This document shows, one piece after another, positions 26,038-33,666 of a stretch of DNA of 64,000 nt. Each line of letters starts with the position of its first letter. Position 1 is the stretch's first letter. Below the pieces are notes generated by a model. That model had not been told where the DNA came from and did no database searches. It saw only the letters and a program-made list of their open reading frames with translations. The translations under genes and the position numbers were made by a program. Where the stretch lies: assembly GCA_965657645.1 (NCBI GenBank), contig CBFHOS010000003.1, positions 1 to 64,000 of the forward strand. Direction: 5' to 3'. This DNA is from CBFHOS01 sp965657645 (lineage in GTDB: Bacteria > Pseudomonadota > Alphaproteobacteria > Puniceispirillales > Puniceispirillaceae).

Positions 26038-27018
26038 ATGGAAGAATCGTTTTCAGCAAAAAGACTGGTTGAGCCCAAAGCGCTAAAGGAGCTGAATACA
26101 AAGTCAGACCTATTCGGCAGCCTACAGATGGCGAGCCATGTTGGGGTGATTGGTGTGTTTGGCTATCTGCATTATCTGGCGCTGGGAACGTGGTGGGTGC
26201 TAGCCACCGGATTTTGTCTTGGTGTGACGATCAATTTTCTCTATGCCGCCCAGCATGAATTGTCCCATTGGACGGTTTTCAAGACCAAATATCTGAACGA
26301 GTTTTTTGGCCGTATCGTTGGCTTTTTGATGCTTTTCCCGCGCGATTATGACCAAGTCATGCATTACGCCCACCATCGCTATACCCAGAATTGGGAGCGT
26401 GATGGCGAGCTAACCCGTGAGCCTTATAATTTGACGCGGTTCCTATTGTGGATGTCGGGTACGGTCTATTGGTACAACCGTGTTGTTGGCATGGTGCGCC
26501 GCGGACGCGGGATCATTATCGAGCCGTATATCGGTGTCGCACAACAGGATAAAATCATCCGTGAGTCGCGCTGGCATTTGGCTGGCTATGCGGTAATTGC
26601 CGGTGTTTCTTGGTATTTCCAGAGTTGGGCGGCGCTCACATTCTGGCTTGTGCCAATGCTATTAACCAAGCCGGTGCATCAGTTGCAGAACACGATCGAG
26701 CATCTGGGTCTATCGCATGATAGCGATATTCTACAGAACACCCGCTCTACCCGGACTAATTTCATCATGCGCTGGTTGTGCTGGCAGATGCCATATCACA
26801 CCGCGCACCATAGCTATCCCTCCGTACCGTTCTGGCAGTTGCGCAAGCTCAATGGCCTGATCGAGGAAAAGGCCGGACCGGTGCATCGCATGGGGTGGAT
26901 TGAATTCCAGATCGAGGCAATCAAATGCCTATCCAGCAAAGACGAGACCCAATGGCCGTCTAATGAAGTCTGGATCGTGCCAAATGGCAAGGGGCGCTCG
27001 GTAAAGCTCGAGGCTTAA
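26038..27018 (+). CDS. Membrane fatty-acid-desaturase-family oxygenase
   Basis: This 326-residue integral membrane di-iron enzyme has the three histidine boxes of the family: HELSH (about residue 74), HYAHHRYTQ (about 105) and HTAHH (about 257), plus a fourth His region (HQLQNTIEHLG). Four hydrophobic segments surround them. The ATG at 26038 follows GAGG by seven bases; upstream GTG and TTG codons are less likely. Members desaturate or hydroxylate acyl chains, carotenoids, alkanes or amines using O2. Its position at the end of an ABC-importer operon suggests action on an imported molecule rather than on membrane lipid, but that is inferred. Confidence 0.85.
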   Translation: MEESFSAKRLVEPKALKELNTKSDLFGSLQMASHVGVIGVFGYLHYLALGTWWVLATGFCLGVTINFLYAAQHELSHWTVFKTKYLNEFFGRIVGFLMLFPRDYDQVMHYAHHRYTQNWERDGELTREPYNLTRFLLWMSGTVYWYNRVVGMVRRGRGIIIEPYIGVAQQDKIIRESRWHLAGYAVIAGVSWYFQSWAALTFWLVPMLLTKPVHQLQNTIEHLGLSHDSDILQNTRSTRTNFIMRWLCWQMPYHTAHHSYPSVPFWQLRKLNGLIEEKAGPVHRMGWIEFQIEAIKCLSSKDETQWPSNEVWIVPNGKGRSVKLEA

Positions 27019-27052
27019 TTATCAATAGGTCCAGCGCGGATGGAGAGCGACA

Positions 27053-27898
27053 ATGCGGCAGATTAAATTCTACACATCCCTATGGGCGATGATGCCGCAT
27101 GACCAGAGTGGGACCATTCTGCCCTATGACCAGATTTGCGAGATGGTTGCGGGCGCTGGCTATGATGGCATGGCGATCGATCTTGGCGCTGGTGATGTGG
27201 CACAGGCAAATGAAGTGCGCCCGCATATGGAGCGCGCTGGTCTAACGCCGTTAATTGTGGCCTTTCCAAAGACCATCGAGAGCTTGCGTGAAACCCTGAT
27301 CATGGCAAAAGACTTTGGTGCGCCCTTTGTCGATGTGATCGGTCAGGTAATGCCGCTATCGGTCGATGGTATGATACCGGTTATTCGTAAATGGATTGAT
27401 ATGTCCGACGAGATTGGTATGCCGATACAGTTCGAAACGCACCGCAATTGTATCACCAACGATCTCTATGCGACGCTCTGTTTGCTTGATGCTGTTCCTG
27501 AAATGCGGCTTTGTGCGGATTTGTCACATTTTGTTGTCGATCGGGAATTCAAACTTCCGCTGGACCACCGCGACCAAGGCTTGATCCAGCGTATCATTGA
27601 CCGCTCCGATAGTTTCCAAGGCCGCGTTGCTAGCCGCCAGCAAATTCAGCTACAGCTCGATTTTCCACAGCATGCGAAATGGGTGGAATTGTTCCAAGGC
27701 TGGTGGCGTGACGGATTGCAAAGCTGGCGCCAGCGCAATGCCGATGGCGATTGCATTTTCCTCTGTGAATTAGGCCCGCCAGAATATGCAATGACTGGAC
27801 CCGATGGCAAAGAACTGTCGAACCGGTTTGAAGAGGCGTTGCAGATCAAGAGCTGGGTTTCCGACATGTGGGCCAAAATGGAAGCCGCAGAAAAATAG
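27053..27898 (+). CDS. Sugar phosphate isomerase/epimerase-like TIM-barrel protein
   Basis: The 281-residue product belongs to the AP-endonuclease-2 superfamily of xylose-isomerase-like TIM barrels. Visible hallmarks are VAGAGYDGMAIDLGAGD, the central QFETHRNCITND (metal-binding Glu and His), MRLCADLSHFVVDRE (Asp, His) and CELGPPEYAM near the end (Glu). These fit four metal ligands of an isomerase or epimerase. A GGAGAG site precedes the ATG. It lies 34 bp after the desaturase gene and likely completes that operon. The exact substrate is unknown. Confidence 0.85.
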   Translation: MRQIKFYTSLWAMMPHDQSGTILPYDQICEMVAGAGYDGMAIDLGAGDVAQANEVRPHMERAGLTPLIVAFPKTIESLRETLIMAKDFGAPFVDVIGQVMPLSVDGMIPVIRKWIDMSDEIGMPIQFETHRNCITNDLYATLCLLDAVPEMRLCADLSHFVVDREFKLPLDHRDQGLIQRIIDRSDSFQGRVASRQQIQLQLDFPQHAKWVELFQGWWRDGLQSWRQRNADGDCIFLCELGPPEYAMTGPDGKELSNRFEEALQIKSWVSDMWAKMEAAEK

Positions 27899-27913
27899 CC
27901 CCATCGGCGTTTG

Positions 27914-28891
27914 CTAGCGCGTCATTGATTGCGCCAAAACGCACATTAGCTCAAACATAATCGACACGCCGAGCCATGCGGTACCACCTTCAGGATCAAA
28001 TGGCGGCGATACCTCAACTAGATCGGCGCCAACCAGATTAACCCCGGCTAGTTCGCGCACCACTTGCTGGGCCGCAAAACTATTTGGACCGCCAATTTCC
28101 GGTGTGCCTGTGCCAGGGGCATAGCTTGGATCGATGAAATCAATATCGAATGAGCAATAGGTCGGATGATCGCCGACGATGTCGCGCGCCTCCGCCATTA
28201 CTGCTGTGATGCCGCGGTCAAACAATTCTTCAACCCGAATGATCCGGACGCCCTGTTCCGCGCCCCATTCGACATCCTCATAATTATACGCTGTTCCCCG
28301 AATGCCAATCTGGACAACGCGTTTGGGATCGAGCAAGCCTTCTTCAATGGCGCGGCGAAACGGTGTGCCATGGGTGTATTTAAAGCCGCCAAAATAGCTA
28401 TCGAACAGGTCGGTATGGGCGTCAAAATGGATCATCGCCAAGGGTCCCCGATCGGGTGCGCCGCGGTGCAATCCGCGCAATACAGGCAATGAAACAAGAT
28501 GATCACCGCCGCCCGTCATCGGCACAATGCCACGGCGGGTAATGTCCTCATAAAACGCCGCAATCCGGTCCATGCTATCGTGCAGATCAATCGGGTTTGG
28601 GCCAACATCACCAAGATCGGCGCAATTAACCAGCTTGAACGGATTGATCCCTGTCACCGGGTTCATCGCCCGGATCATCGTGGAAAGGTCGCGCAATTGG
28701 CGAGGGCCATGGCGCGGTCCGGGCCGGTTGGTGGTACCGGCATCCCACGGCACGCCAATTAACCCCATCTGGACGTCGGCCATTTCAGGGGCATCCATGG
28801 TTAAATGCGGCAAGCGCATAAAGGTCGGCATACCCGCAAATCGGGGCATGTCCATCGCCGAAACGGGCTGGAAGAAATCATCTTTGGTCAT
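27914..28891 (-). CDS. Agmatinase-family ureohydrolase
   Basis: This 325-residue enzyme of the arginase/agmatinase family hydrolyses a guanidino or amidino group to release urea. The di-manganese ligands are visible in TGGGDHLVSLP, MIHFDAHTDLFDSYF and SFDIDFIDPSYAPGTGTPEIGG. The family includes agmatinase, guanidinobutyrase, proclavaminate amidinohydrolase and guanidine hydrolase, and I cannot separate them by eye. It converges on the isomerase gene with a 15-bp gap. With the neighbouring importers and EamA carriers it may belong to guanidino-compound turnover. Confidence 0.88.
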   Translation of the reverse strand: MTKDDFFQPVSAMDMPRFAGMPTFMRLPHLTMDAPEMADVQMGLIGVPWDAGTTNRPGPRHGPRQLRDLSTMIRAMNPVTGINPFKLVNCADLGDVGPNPIDLHDSMDRIAAFYEDITRRGIVPMTGGGDHLVSLPVLRGLHRGAPDRGPLAMIHFDAHTDLFDSYFGGFKYTHGTPFRRAIEEGLLDPKRVVQIGIRGTAYNYEDVEWGAEQGVRIIRVEELFDRGITAVMAEARDIVGDHPTYCSFDIDFIDPSYAPGTGTPEIGGPNSFAAQQVVRELAGVNLVGADLVEVSPPFDPEGGTAWLGVSIMFELMCVLAQSMTR

Positions 28892-28968
28892 TACGGCTCC
28901 CCTTATGGGCGGTCTGTGGTCTATTAGAACTGTGCGTCATGCATCAAGATAATTCAAGAATGTCCGCT

Positions 28969-29931
28969 CTATGCTGGCTTGTTTTTAGCGGTTCGATGTT
29001 CCATCCGGATGATATAGAGGCCGGCTAGAATGCTAATGACAATGCCGATCTGAGCTAGGCCATTGGGGAATTGGGCGAAGGCAAACCAGCCAATGACGGT
29101 GGCAAAGGGGATCTCTAGATATTGCATCGGGGCAAGGGTTGCCGAGGGCGCAAACCGCAGGGAAATAGTCATCAGCAAATGCGCCACCGTGCCAATCAAT
29201 CCGATAGCAAACAAAAGCCAGATAATCGGCATGTCCGGCAGAGCAATCGAAATATCTGCATGGATGCCATCGGGCAGGATCAATAGCATTGCCAACAGCA
29301 TAATGCTGGCAATCAATCCACTACTGGTTTGCAGGGCCAGCGCACCACAATCCTTGGCGATATGCCGCGTGATCAAGATGAAGATCGAAAAGGTGAAGGC
29401 CACACCGATAGGCAAAAGAGCTGGCAAGCCTACATCGGCAAAACTTGGTTGGATGACCAGCAAGCTACCGCCAAAGCCGACTATACAGGCGGCAATACGG
29501 CGCGGTCCGACTTCCTCTCCTAGGAAATATCCGCCCAGCAATAACAGGATGAACGGCATCACAAAGGCAATTGCCAGCGCGTCGGCAAGCGGCAGGTAAC
29601 GCAAGGCCATATACATCATCCCGATACCCAGAATATGCAGGCCGCTACGAAGCGTAACCCATCCGATAAATGCGATATTGAGAGGGATCGATGGCCCCGC
29701 GGCAAACCGCCAAGTCAACAAGGCCAAAGGCAGGAGCAGAACGAATTGAACACCAAAGCGGAAAAATAGCGTTAGCAATAGGGGCGCGTCGGAACCGACA
29801 AATTTCGCCACCGCGTCACCGATTGGCGCCAACAGGCAAAATGCCAGCATGCAGATGATACCAAAAACCGGTCGGTCGACCCGATCATTAACACCAAACA
29901 GACTAATTTTCGTACGAAATGTAGTTCCCAT
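28969..29931 (-). CDS. EamA/DMT-superfamily permease
   Basis: This 320-residue inner-membrane protein has ten predicted helices in two EamA repeats, for example FGIICMLAFCLLAPIGDAVAKF at the start of the first (17-39) and the later ALLPIGVAFTFSIFILITRH. The first repeat ends ALRYLPLADALAIAFVMPF, a typical EamA signature. Such carriers export or import small metabolites such as amino acids or S-adenosylmethionine. A second EamA gene lies 61 bp upstream on the same strand; the low similarity between them argues against a recent duplication. Substrate unknown. Confidence 0.88.
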   Translation of the reverse strand: MGTTFRTKISLFGVNDRVDRPVFGIICMLAFCLLAPIGDAVAKFVGSDAPLLLTLFFRFGVQFVLLLPLALLTWRFAAGPSIPLNIAFIGWVTLRSGLHILGIGMMYMALRYLPLADALAIAFVMPFILLLLGGYFLGEEVGPRRIAACIVGFGGSLLVIQPSFADVGLPALLPIGVAFTFSIFILITRHIAKDCGALALQTSSGLIASIMLLAMLLILPDGIHADISIALPDMPIIWLLFAIGLIGTVAHLLMTISLRFAPSATLAPMQYLEIPFATVIGWFAFAQFPNGLAQIGIVISILAGLYIIRMEHRTAKNKPA

Positions 29932-29991
29932 AATTCAACCGTGCTAGGCGCGTGCCCATTGGTCAATGGTTACTTGAGATTTGGCTGAAGA

Positions 29992-30900
29992 CTATTCAGA
30001 TTTGCGCGGCGACACCAAGGTCAGACCGATCATCAATAAAAATAGCGATGCCCAGATCCATTGCGAATGTGTCTCGCCAAAAATGGCCATCCCCCAAAAC
30101 ACGCCCGCTAGGGTCACCACATAGCCGACTTGGCTGGCGAATAATGGGCCGGCCATGGCGATCGTCATCACAAACATCGTATAGGCGGTGGCGGTAATCA
30201 CGCCGAGGCTAATGACCGACCATTCCAATGCGCCAAAAGGAAGGCTTGGCAGGAATGTCTGGTCCATAAATATCATCACCGGTGCCAGAATGATGGTGGC
30301 CACAATATGCATGCCGCACGCCGTTCTGATCGGCCCGATGGCGGGTAGGGAGGGTAGGGCCAGATAGACGTTTTCCATCGAATAACAAACCGCACTTAAA
30401 CAGGCGAGCAACACCCACGGTAGCGCCGCGCGGTCAGGCAAGCTGTCTTGTGGTCCGACAATAAATAAAATCGCCAGCAAACCAAAACCAATGCCTGAAA
30501 AGCGCACCCACGACAGTTTTTCAGAACGTAATATCAGCGCCAAGCAATAGGTCAGCATCGGGATCAAGGCCACGGTGAGCGCCAAAACGCCAGCCTGCAC
30601 TCTGGATGCGGCGAGATAGAATGCGGTGCCGGGAATGGCCGTGCCCAGCAATGCCAGCACCAGATACATTTTGAGGGTCTGGCGGTTAACCGGCACTGGC
30701 CGCCCGCGGATCATGGTGTAGATGAACAGGATGATTGCGGATACCAATGCCTGCCAAAAGGCGATGCCTAGTGCAGTGCCGCCATTATCGACAGCGATCT
30801 TTGCCACCGAAAATGACAAGCCCCATACGATCCCCATGAACAACATCGCTAGCCACGGCACGAAGCGTAGAATAGTTGGTTTCATTTCTGCAAGGGACAT
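29992..30900 (-). CDS. EamA/DMT-superfamily permease
   Basis: I chose the ATG at 30900 (302 residues). A TTG at 30918 would add six residues, and no strong ribosome-binding site distinguishes them. The protein has two EamA repeats with about ten helices: LAMLFMGIVWGLSFSVAKIA near the N terminus, IPGTAFYLAASRVQAGVLALTVAL at the end of the first repeat and QVGYVVTLAGVFWGMAIFGET late in the second. It is a drug/metabolite transporter of unknown substrate, paired with the next EamA gene on the same strand. Confidence 0.88.
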   Translation of the reverse strand: MSLAEMKPTILRFVPWLAMLFMGIVWGLSFSVAKIAVDNGGTALGIAFWQALVSAIILFIYTMIRGRPVPVNRQTLKMYLVLALLGTAIPGTAFYLAASRVQAGVLALTVALIPMLTYCLALILRSEKLSWVRFSGIGFGLLAILFIVGPQDSLPDRAALPWVLLACLSAVCYSMENVYLALPSLPAIGPIRTACGMHIVATIILAPVMIFMDQTFLPSLPFGALEWSVISLGVITATAYTMFVMTIAMAGPLFASQVGYVVTLAGVFWGMAIFGETHSQWIWASLFLLMIGLTLVSPRKSE

Positions 30901-31056
30901 TGGTTCACGCTTTATCAATACGGCGTTCTGGGTCTTTTCACTTCAGAGTGGTGATAGTGCCCTGAAAATCTTGAATTGTGGGAACTGTGAACGCCGGCAT
31001 TGGGAAAATCAAGCCCAGTCTTTGCCATGGCTACCGGTTTTGGCTAGGCTATTTTT

Positions 31057-31392
31057 ATGGATAGCAAAATGCTGGCAAAATTGACCGCGCAGATCATCGC
31101 CGAACGCGCGGAATTACTGGCCCTTAGCAAGGTGAGTAAGGAGGCGCGTGCGCCGGTTGAATTGGACCAGCAATCGGTTGGTCGGCTATCCCGCATGGAT
31201 GCCATGCAACAGCAATCAATGGATCTGGCCCGCGAAGAACGGCGGCAACATCGTCTCGCTATATTGGCGGCGGCGCTGGGGCGCATTGATGATAATGATT
31301 ATGGCTATTGCCTGACTTGCGGCGAGGAGATTGCCCCCAAACGGATGGAGATCGACCCCGCCGTAACCTTATGTGTCACCTGTCAAAAGTAA
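31057..31392 (+). CDS. DksA/TraR-family zinc-finger protein
   Basis: This 111-residue protein has a long N-terminal helical part (about 1-80, MDLAREERRQHRLAILAAALGRI) and a C4 zinc finger at the end (CLTCGEE-x15-CVTCQK, residues 87-111). DksA-family proteins enter the RNA polymerase secondary channel and modulate stringent-response promoters. This one is shorter than DksA (about 150) and resembles the short TraR/YbiI-like group. Whether it retains the acidic coiled-coil tip (DD at about 81-82) needed for activity is uncertain. Confidence 0.85.
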   Translation: MDSKMLAKLTAQIIAERAELLALSKVSKEARAPVELDQQSVGRLSRMDAMQQQSMDLAREERRQHRLAILAAALGRIDDNDYGYCLTCGEEIAPKRMEIDPAVTLCVTCQK

Positions 31393-31409
31393 AAACCCAC
31401 TCAAATGCC

Positions 31410-31601
31410 ATGATGGCGCCCGTCGATGATGCGCTTGATTTTAGCGTCACCGATCGTCACCAGATGATCCAGCTGGATTACCGCGCGCCGGTCGCGCCCG
31501 GGGTTAGCTGGTTCGCCTCGGCGGCGTTGCATAAAAACTGGGGTAATGCCGCGGGGGTTGATAACCGTATGCTATTCGCCGGACTGGTGGCGCAGTTTTA
31601 G
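31410..31601 (+). pseudogene. Remnant of an outer-membrane beta-barrel C terminus
   Basis: A 63-codon frame beginning MMAPVDDALDFSV ends QLDYRAPVAPGVSWFASAAL...NRMLFAGLVAQF. The alternating hydrophobic pattern and terminal Phe are typical of the last beta-strands of outer-membrane barrels or porin-like proteins. There is no ribosome-binding site, no signal peptide and the product is far too short to form a barrel. It therefore looks like a leftover 3' end of a deleted gene. The alternative is a chance frame. Confidence 0.4.
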
Positions 31602-31621
31602 GTGCCGGCGCCAACAGCATG

Positions 31622-32347
31622 TTATTTGCGGGCGAGATAGATTGTCTGGGTGACATCGTCCGGTTGAAACGGGTTGGCAAAAGTCACCGTTTCGGCCCGC
31701 GCATCAGTAAAGCATGTTTTAAGATGTGCGGTGAACGCATCGTCTGGCGGATCATTTGACCACAGGCCAAAGACACCCCCATCAGCCAAAAACCGCTGCA
31801 TTTGAGTGAGACCATGGGCCGAATAAAAGCTCTCATTGCCGGGGGCTAGGTGGAAATCGGGCGCATGGTCAATATCAACCAGAATGGCATCAAAGACGCG
31901 GCCATCATGATCAGCGTCAAAGCCGTGTTGGCTGGCGGCACTAGCAAAAAAGTCGGCGCAGACAAACCGGCAACGCGGGTCACTTGAAAGCGCCGGACCA
32001 AGCGGCAACAGCCCGTTTTCATGCCAATTAATGATCGGTTGCAACGCGTCCACCACAACAAGGCTAGTGACCGCGGCATCATCCAGAACCGCCTTTGCCG
32101 TATAGCCAAGCCCCAATCCACCAACAAGCACATCGAGGCGCTGGGACGTGCCGCCCTCGCGGTGATAGGCAATCCCCAGATCAGCCAACGCAATTTCCGA
32201 TGCGGTAAATAGATCCGACATGAGATGCTCGTCACCAAGCATGATTTCCAGAATATCAATCTTTAGCCGGAAATCATGACGGCGGCGCAATGAAATCGCG
32301 CCGATTGGTGTGGGCTGGTAATCTAGCTCTTCAAAATAACGCGACAT
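31622..32347 (-). CDS. Spermidine-synthase-like methyltransferase-fold protein
   Basis: The 241-residue protein has the Rossmann-type fold of spermidine synthases: the N-terminal beta segment MSRYFEELDYQPTPIGAISL, the loop LDVLVGGLGLGYTAKAVLDD (glycine-rich nucleotide site), VDALQPIINWH, and FDAILVDIDHAPDF, where spermidine synthases have their catalytic Asp. True polyamine synthases are about 280-300 residues and have a tetramerisation domain that is shorter here. Similar proteins are annotated as spermidine-synthase-like with no proven reaction. It converges on the DksA-like gene. Confidence 0.8.
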   Translation of the reverse strand: MSRYFEELDYQPTPIGAISLRRRHDFRLKIDILEIMLGDEHLMSDLFTASEIALADLGIAYHREGGTSQRLDVLVGGLGLGYTAKAVLDDAAVTSLVVVDALQPIINWHENGLLPLGPALSSDPRCRFVCADFFASAASQHGFDADHDGRVFDAILVDIDHAPDFHLAPGNESFYSAHGLTQMQRFLADGGVFGLWSNDPPDDAFTAHLKTCFTDARAETVTFANPFQPDDVTQTIYLARK

Positions 32348-32515
32348 GCTTTTCTCAAAAATCTGGTTCCGTGGCCAAAATGGGGGCTTGGAACATGGTT
32401 AGTCATACCCCAGTTATAAGGGGTGAACAATTGCTGACTATCGCATAATCCTTTTTGACATAGCCTGACCCTGTGGCGCTTGTGCCTCAACCGCCTTGTT
32501 TGAGAGATTTACAAT

Positions 32516-32944
32516 ATGACTAATCCTGTGAAACATCCGATCGACCGCCCGATCGACCGCCCGATCTTTCAATCCATCATGCGTGGTCTTGCGCGGCGCT
32601 GTGCCAGTTGCGGCGAGGGCGCGGTCCTTGCGGGCTATCTAAAACCGGTTGAGGAATGCGCCCATTGCGGCGAGGATTTTCGAAATATCAGGGCTGATGA
32701 CGGGCCCGCCTGGATCACTATATTAGTGCTTGGTCATATCATCGTGCCATTAATGATCTATCTGGGGCGTGATGATACGGTGCCGGTTTGGGCGGCGACA
32801 ATTCTATTATCCGTGATTATGCTGGTTGGTGTCTGGTTCGTCCTACCCCGTGCCAAGGGTATGTTTATCGCGCTCATCTGGGCGACTGGTGCCACTGGCA
32901 AGGACATGAGTCCTGAAGACATGAATCGTGAAAAAACGAAATAA
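32516..32944 (+). CDS. DUF983-family membrane protein with zinc-ribbon start
   Basis: The 142-residue protein has two CxxC pairs near the N terminus (RRCASCGEGAV at about 27-37 and CAHCGEDFRNI), which probably bind zinc, then two membrane helices (about 68-85, ITILVLGHIIVPLMIYL, and 91-112, AATILLSVIMLVGVWFVL). It ends FIALIWATGATGKDM. This matches DUF983, a common alphaproteobacterial family often near cytochrome oxidase genes but without a firm role. The start contains the exact direct repeat PIDRPIDRPI, from a duplicated 12-bp unit. Confidence 0.88.
   Translation: MTNPVKHPIDRPIDRPIFQSIMRGLARRCASCGEGAVLAGYLKPVEECAHCGEDFRNIRADDGPAWITILVLGHIIVPLMIYLGRDDTVPVWAATILLSVIMLVGVWFVLPRAKGMFIALIWATGATGKDMSPEDMNREKTK
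32538..32568 (+). repeat. 12-bp in-frame tandem repeat inside the DUF983 gene
   Basis: CCGATCGACCGC occurs twice in tandem followed by CCGATC, giving the peptide repeat PIDRPIDRPI. The length is a multiple of three, so the frame is retained. This is a likely slippage site. Confidence 0.75.
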
Positions 32945-32986
32945 ATTTATCCGGTAATGAAAATTTGTTTGATTTTTTCATTTTAG

Positions 32987-33010
32987 CCCCTCAGAGTTTT
33001 CAAAGAGGGG
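32987..33010 (+). promoter_or_regulatory. Hairpin sequestering the ribosome-binding site of the XRE-cupin regulator
   Basis: CCCCTC (32987-32992) and GAGGGG (33005-33010) form a perfect stem with a 12-nt loop. The right arm is the Shine-Dalgarno sequence of the regulator, whose ATG is six bases downstream (33017). Folding would block initiation, so regulator synthesis could depend on RNA structure. No T-run follows, so it is not a terminator. Confidence 0.6.
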
Positions 33011-33016
33011 TGTGTG

Positions 33017-33613
33017 ATGCTTGTCAATCTAACCAAAGATCAACAAAGTGCGGCGCCATTGCGTTCGACCGGCCAGTTCGGAGCGGATCTGCGTGCTTTG
33101 CGCCGGTCGCGGAACTGGACGCTTAGCGAGCTTGCTGACCAGTTGGATCGCTCGGTTGGGTGGCTGTCGCAGGTTGAACGTAATGTGTCAGAGCCAGCAT
33201 TAGATGACGTGCGGAACATCGCCGCGCTCTTTGGCCTACCGGTTAGCTTTTTCTTTAGCCAAAGTCCGGATCAGCCTGAGAGCAATTATGTTGTACGCGC
33301 TAATAGCCGCCGTACCATGTCGGATCATCACAAAGGGTTGGTGGAAAGCCTGTTATCGCCGGATCTTGGTGGTGCGTTTGAAATCGTGCATTCGGTATTC
33401 GCCCCGGGGGCCAAATGCCCAGAGCCGTTTGTGCGTGAAACCGAAGAAGCTGGCTATGTGATCTCTGGCTCGCTGACATTAACCATCGATGGACAACAAA
33501 TTATCCTAAATCCCGGCGATAGCTTCCGCTTTGCCGGTGAGAAAATTTCATGGGTCAATAACGGCACTGTCGATGCCGTGTTGATCTGGGTGATCGCGCC
33601 GCCCGTTTATTAA
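33017..33613 (+). CDS. XRE-family regulator with cupin sensor domain
   Basis: This 198-residue transcription factor has an N-terminal helix-turn-helix (about 20-80: LRALRRSRNWTLSELADQLDRSVGWLSQVERNVSEP) and a C-terminal cupin (about 105-190: EPFVRETEEAGYVISGSLTLTIDG, LNPGDSFRF). Such proteins control catabolic or transport genes and sense a small ligand in the cupin. The ATG at 33017 is preferred to the GTG at 33014 by its GAGGGG site. It is 53 bp upstream of the FAD/GcvT genes and oriented with them, so it is their likely regulator. The direct repeats at 33629-33652 are candidate binding sites. Confidence 0.92.
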   Translation: MLVNLTKDQQSAAPLRSTGQFGADLRALRRSRNWTLSELADQLDRSVGWLSQVERNVSEPALDDVRNIAALFGLPVSFFFSQSPDQPESNYVVRANSRRTMSDHHKGLVESLLSPDLGGAFEIVHSVFAPGAKCPEPFVRETEEAGYVISGSLTLTIDGQQIILNPGDSFRFAGEKISWVNNGTVDAVLIWVIAPPVY

Positions 33614-33628
33614 CATAATAATATAGTG

Positions 33629-33652
33629 GGCCGATTGATCCGGCCGATTGAT
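33629..33652 (+). promoter_or_regulatory. Direct repeats GGCCGATTGAT before the first FAD/GcvT gene
   Basis: Two exact 11-bp copies (33629-33639 and 33642-33652) are spaced 13 bp start to start, 14 bp upstream of the ATG at 33667. They could be an operator for the adjacent XRE-cupin protein, but helical phasing is imperfect, and slippage is the alternative. Confidence 0.4.
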
Positions 33653-33666
33653 GTGAAGGACAGAAA

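Noticed and set aside
32945..33016. Glycine riboswitch before the FAD/GcvT cluster
   Set aside because: The region is too short and lacks the conserved glycine aptamer elements; only the ribosome-binding-site hairpin is present.
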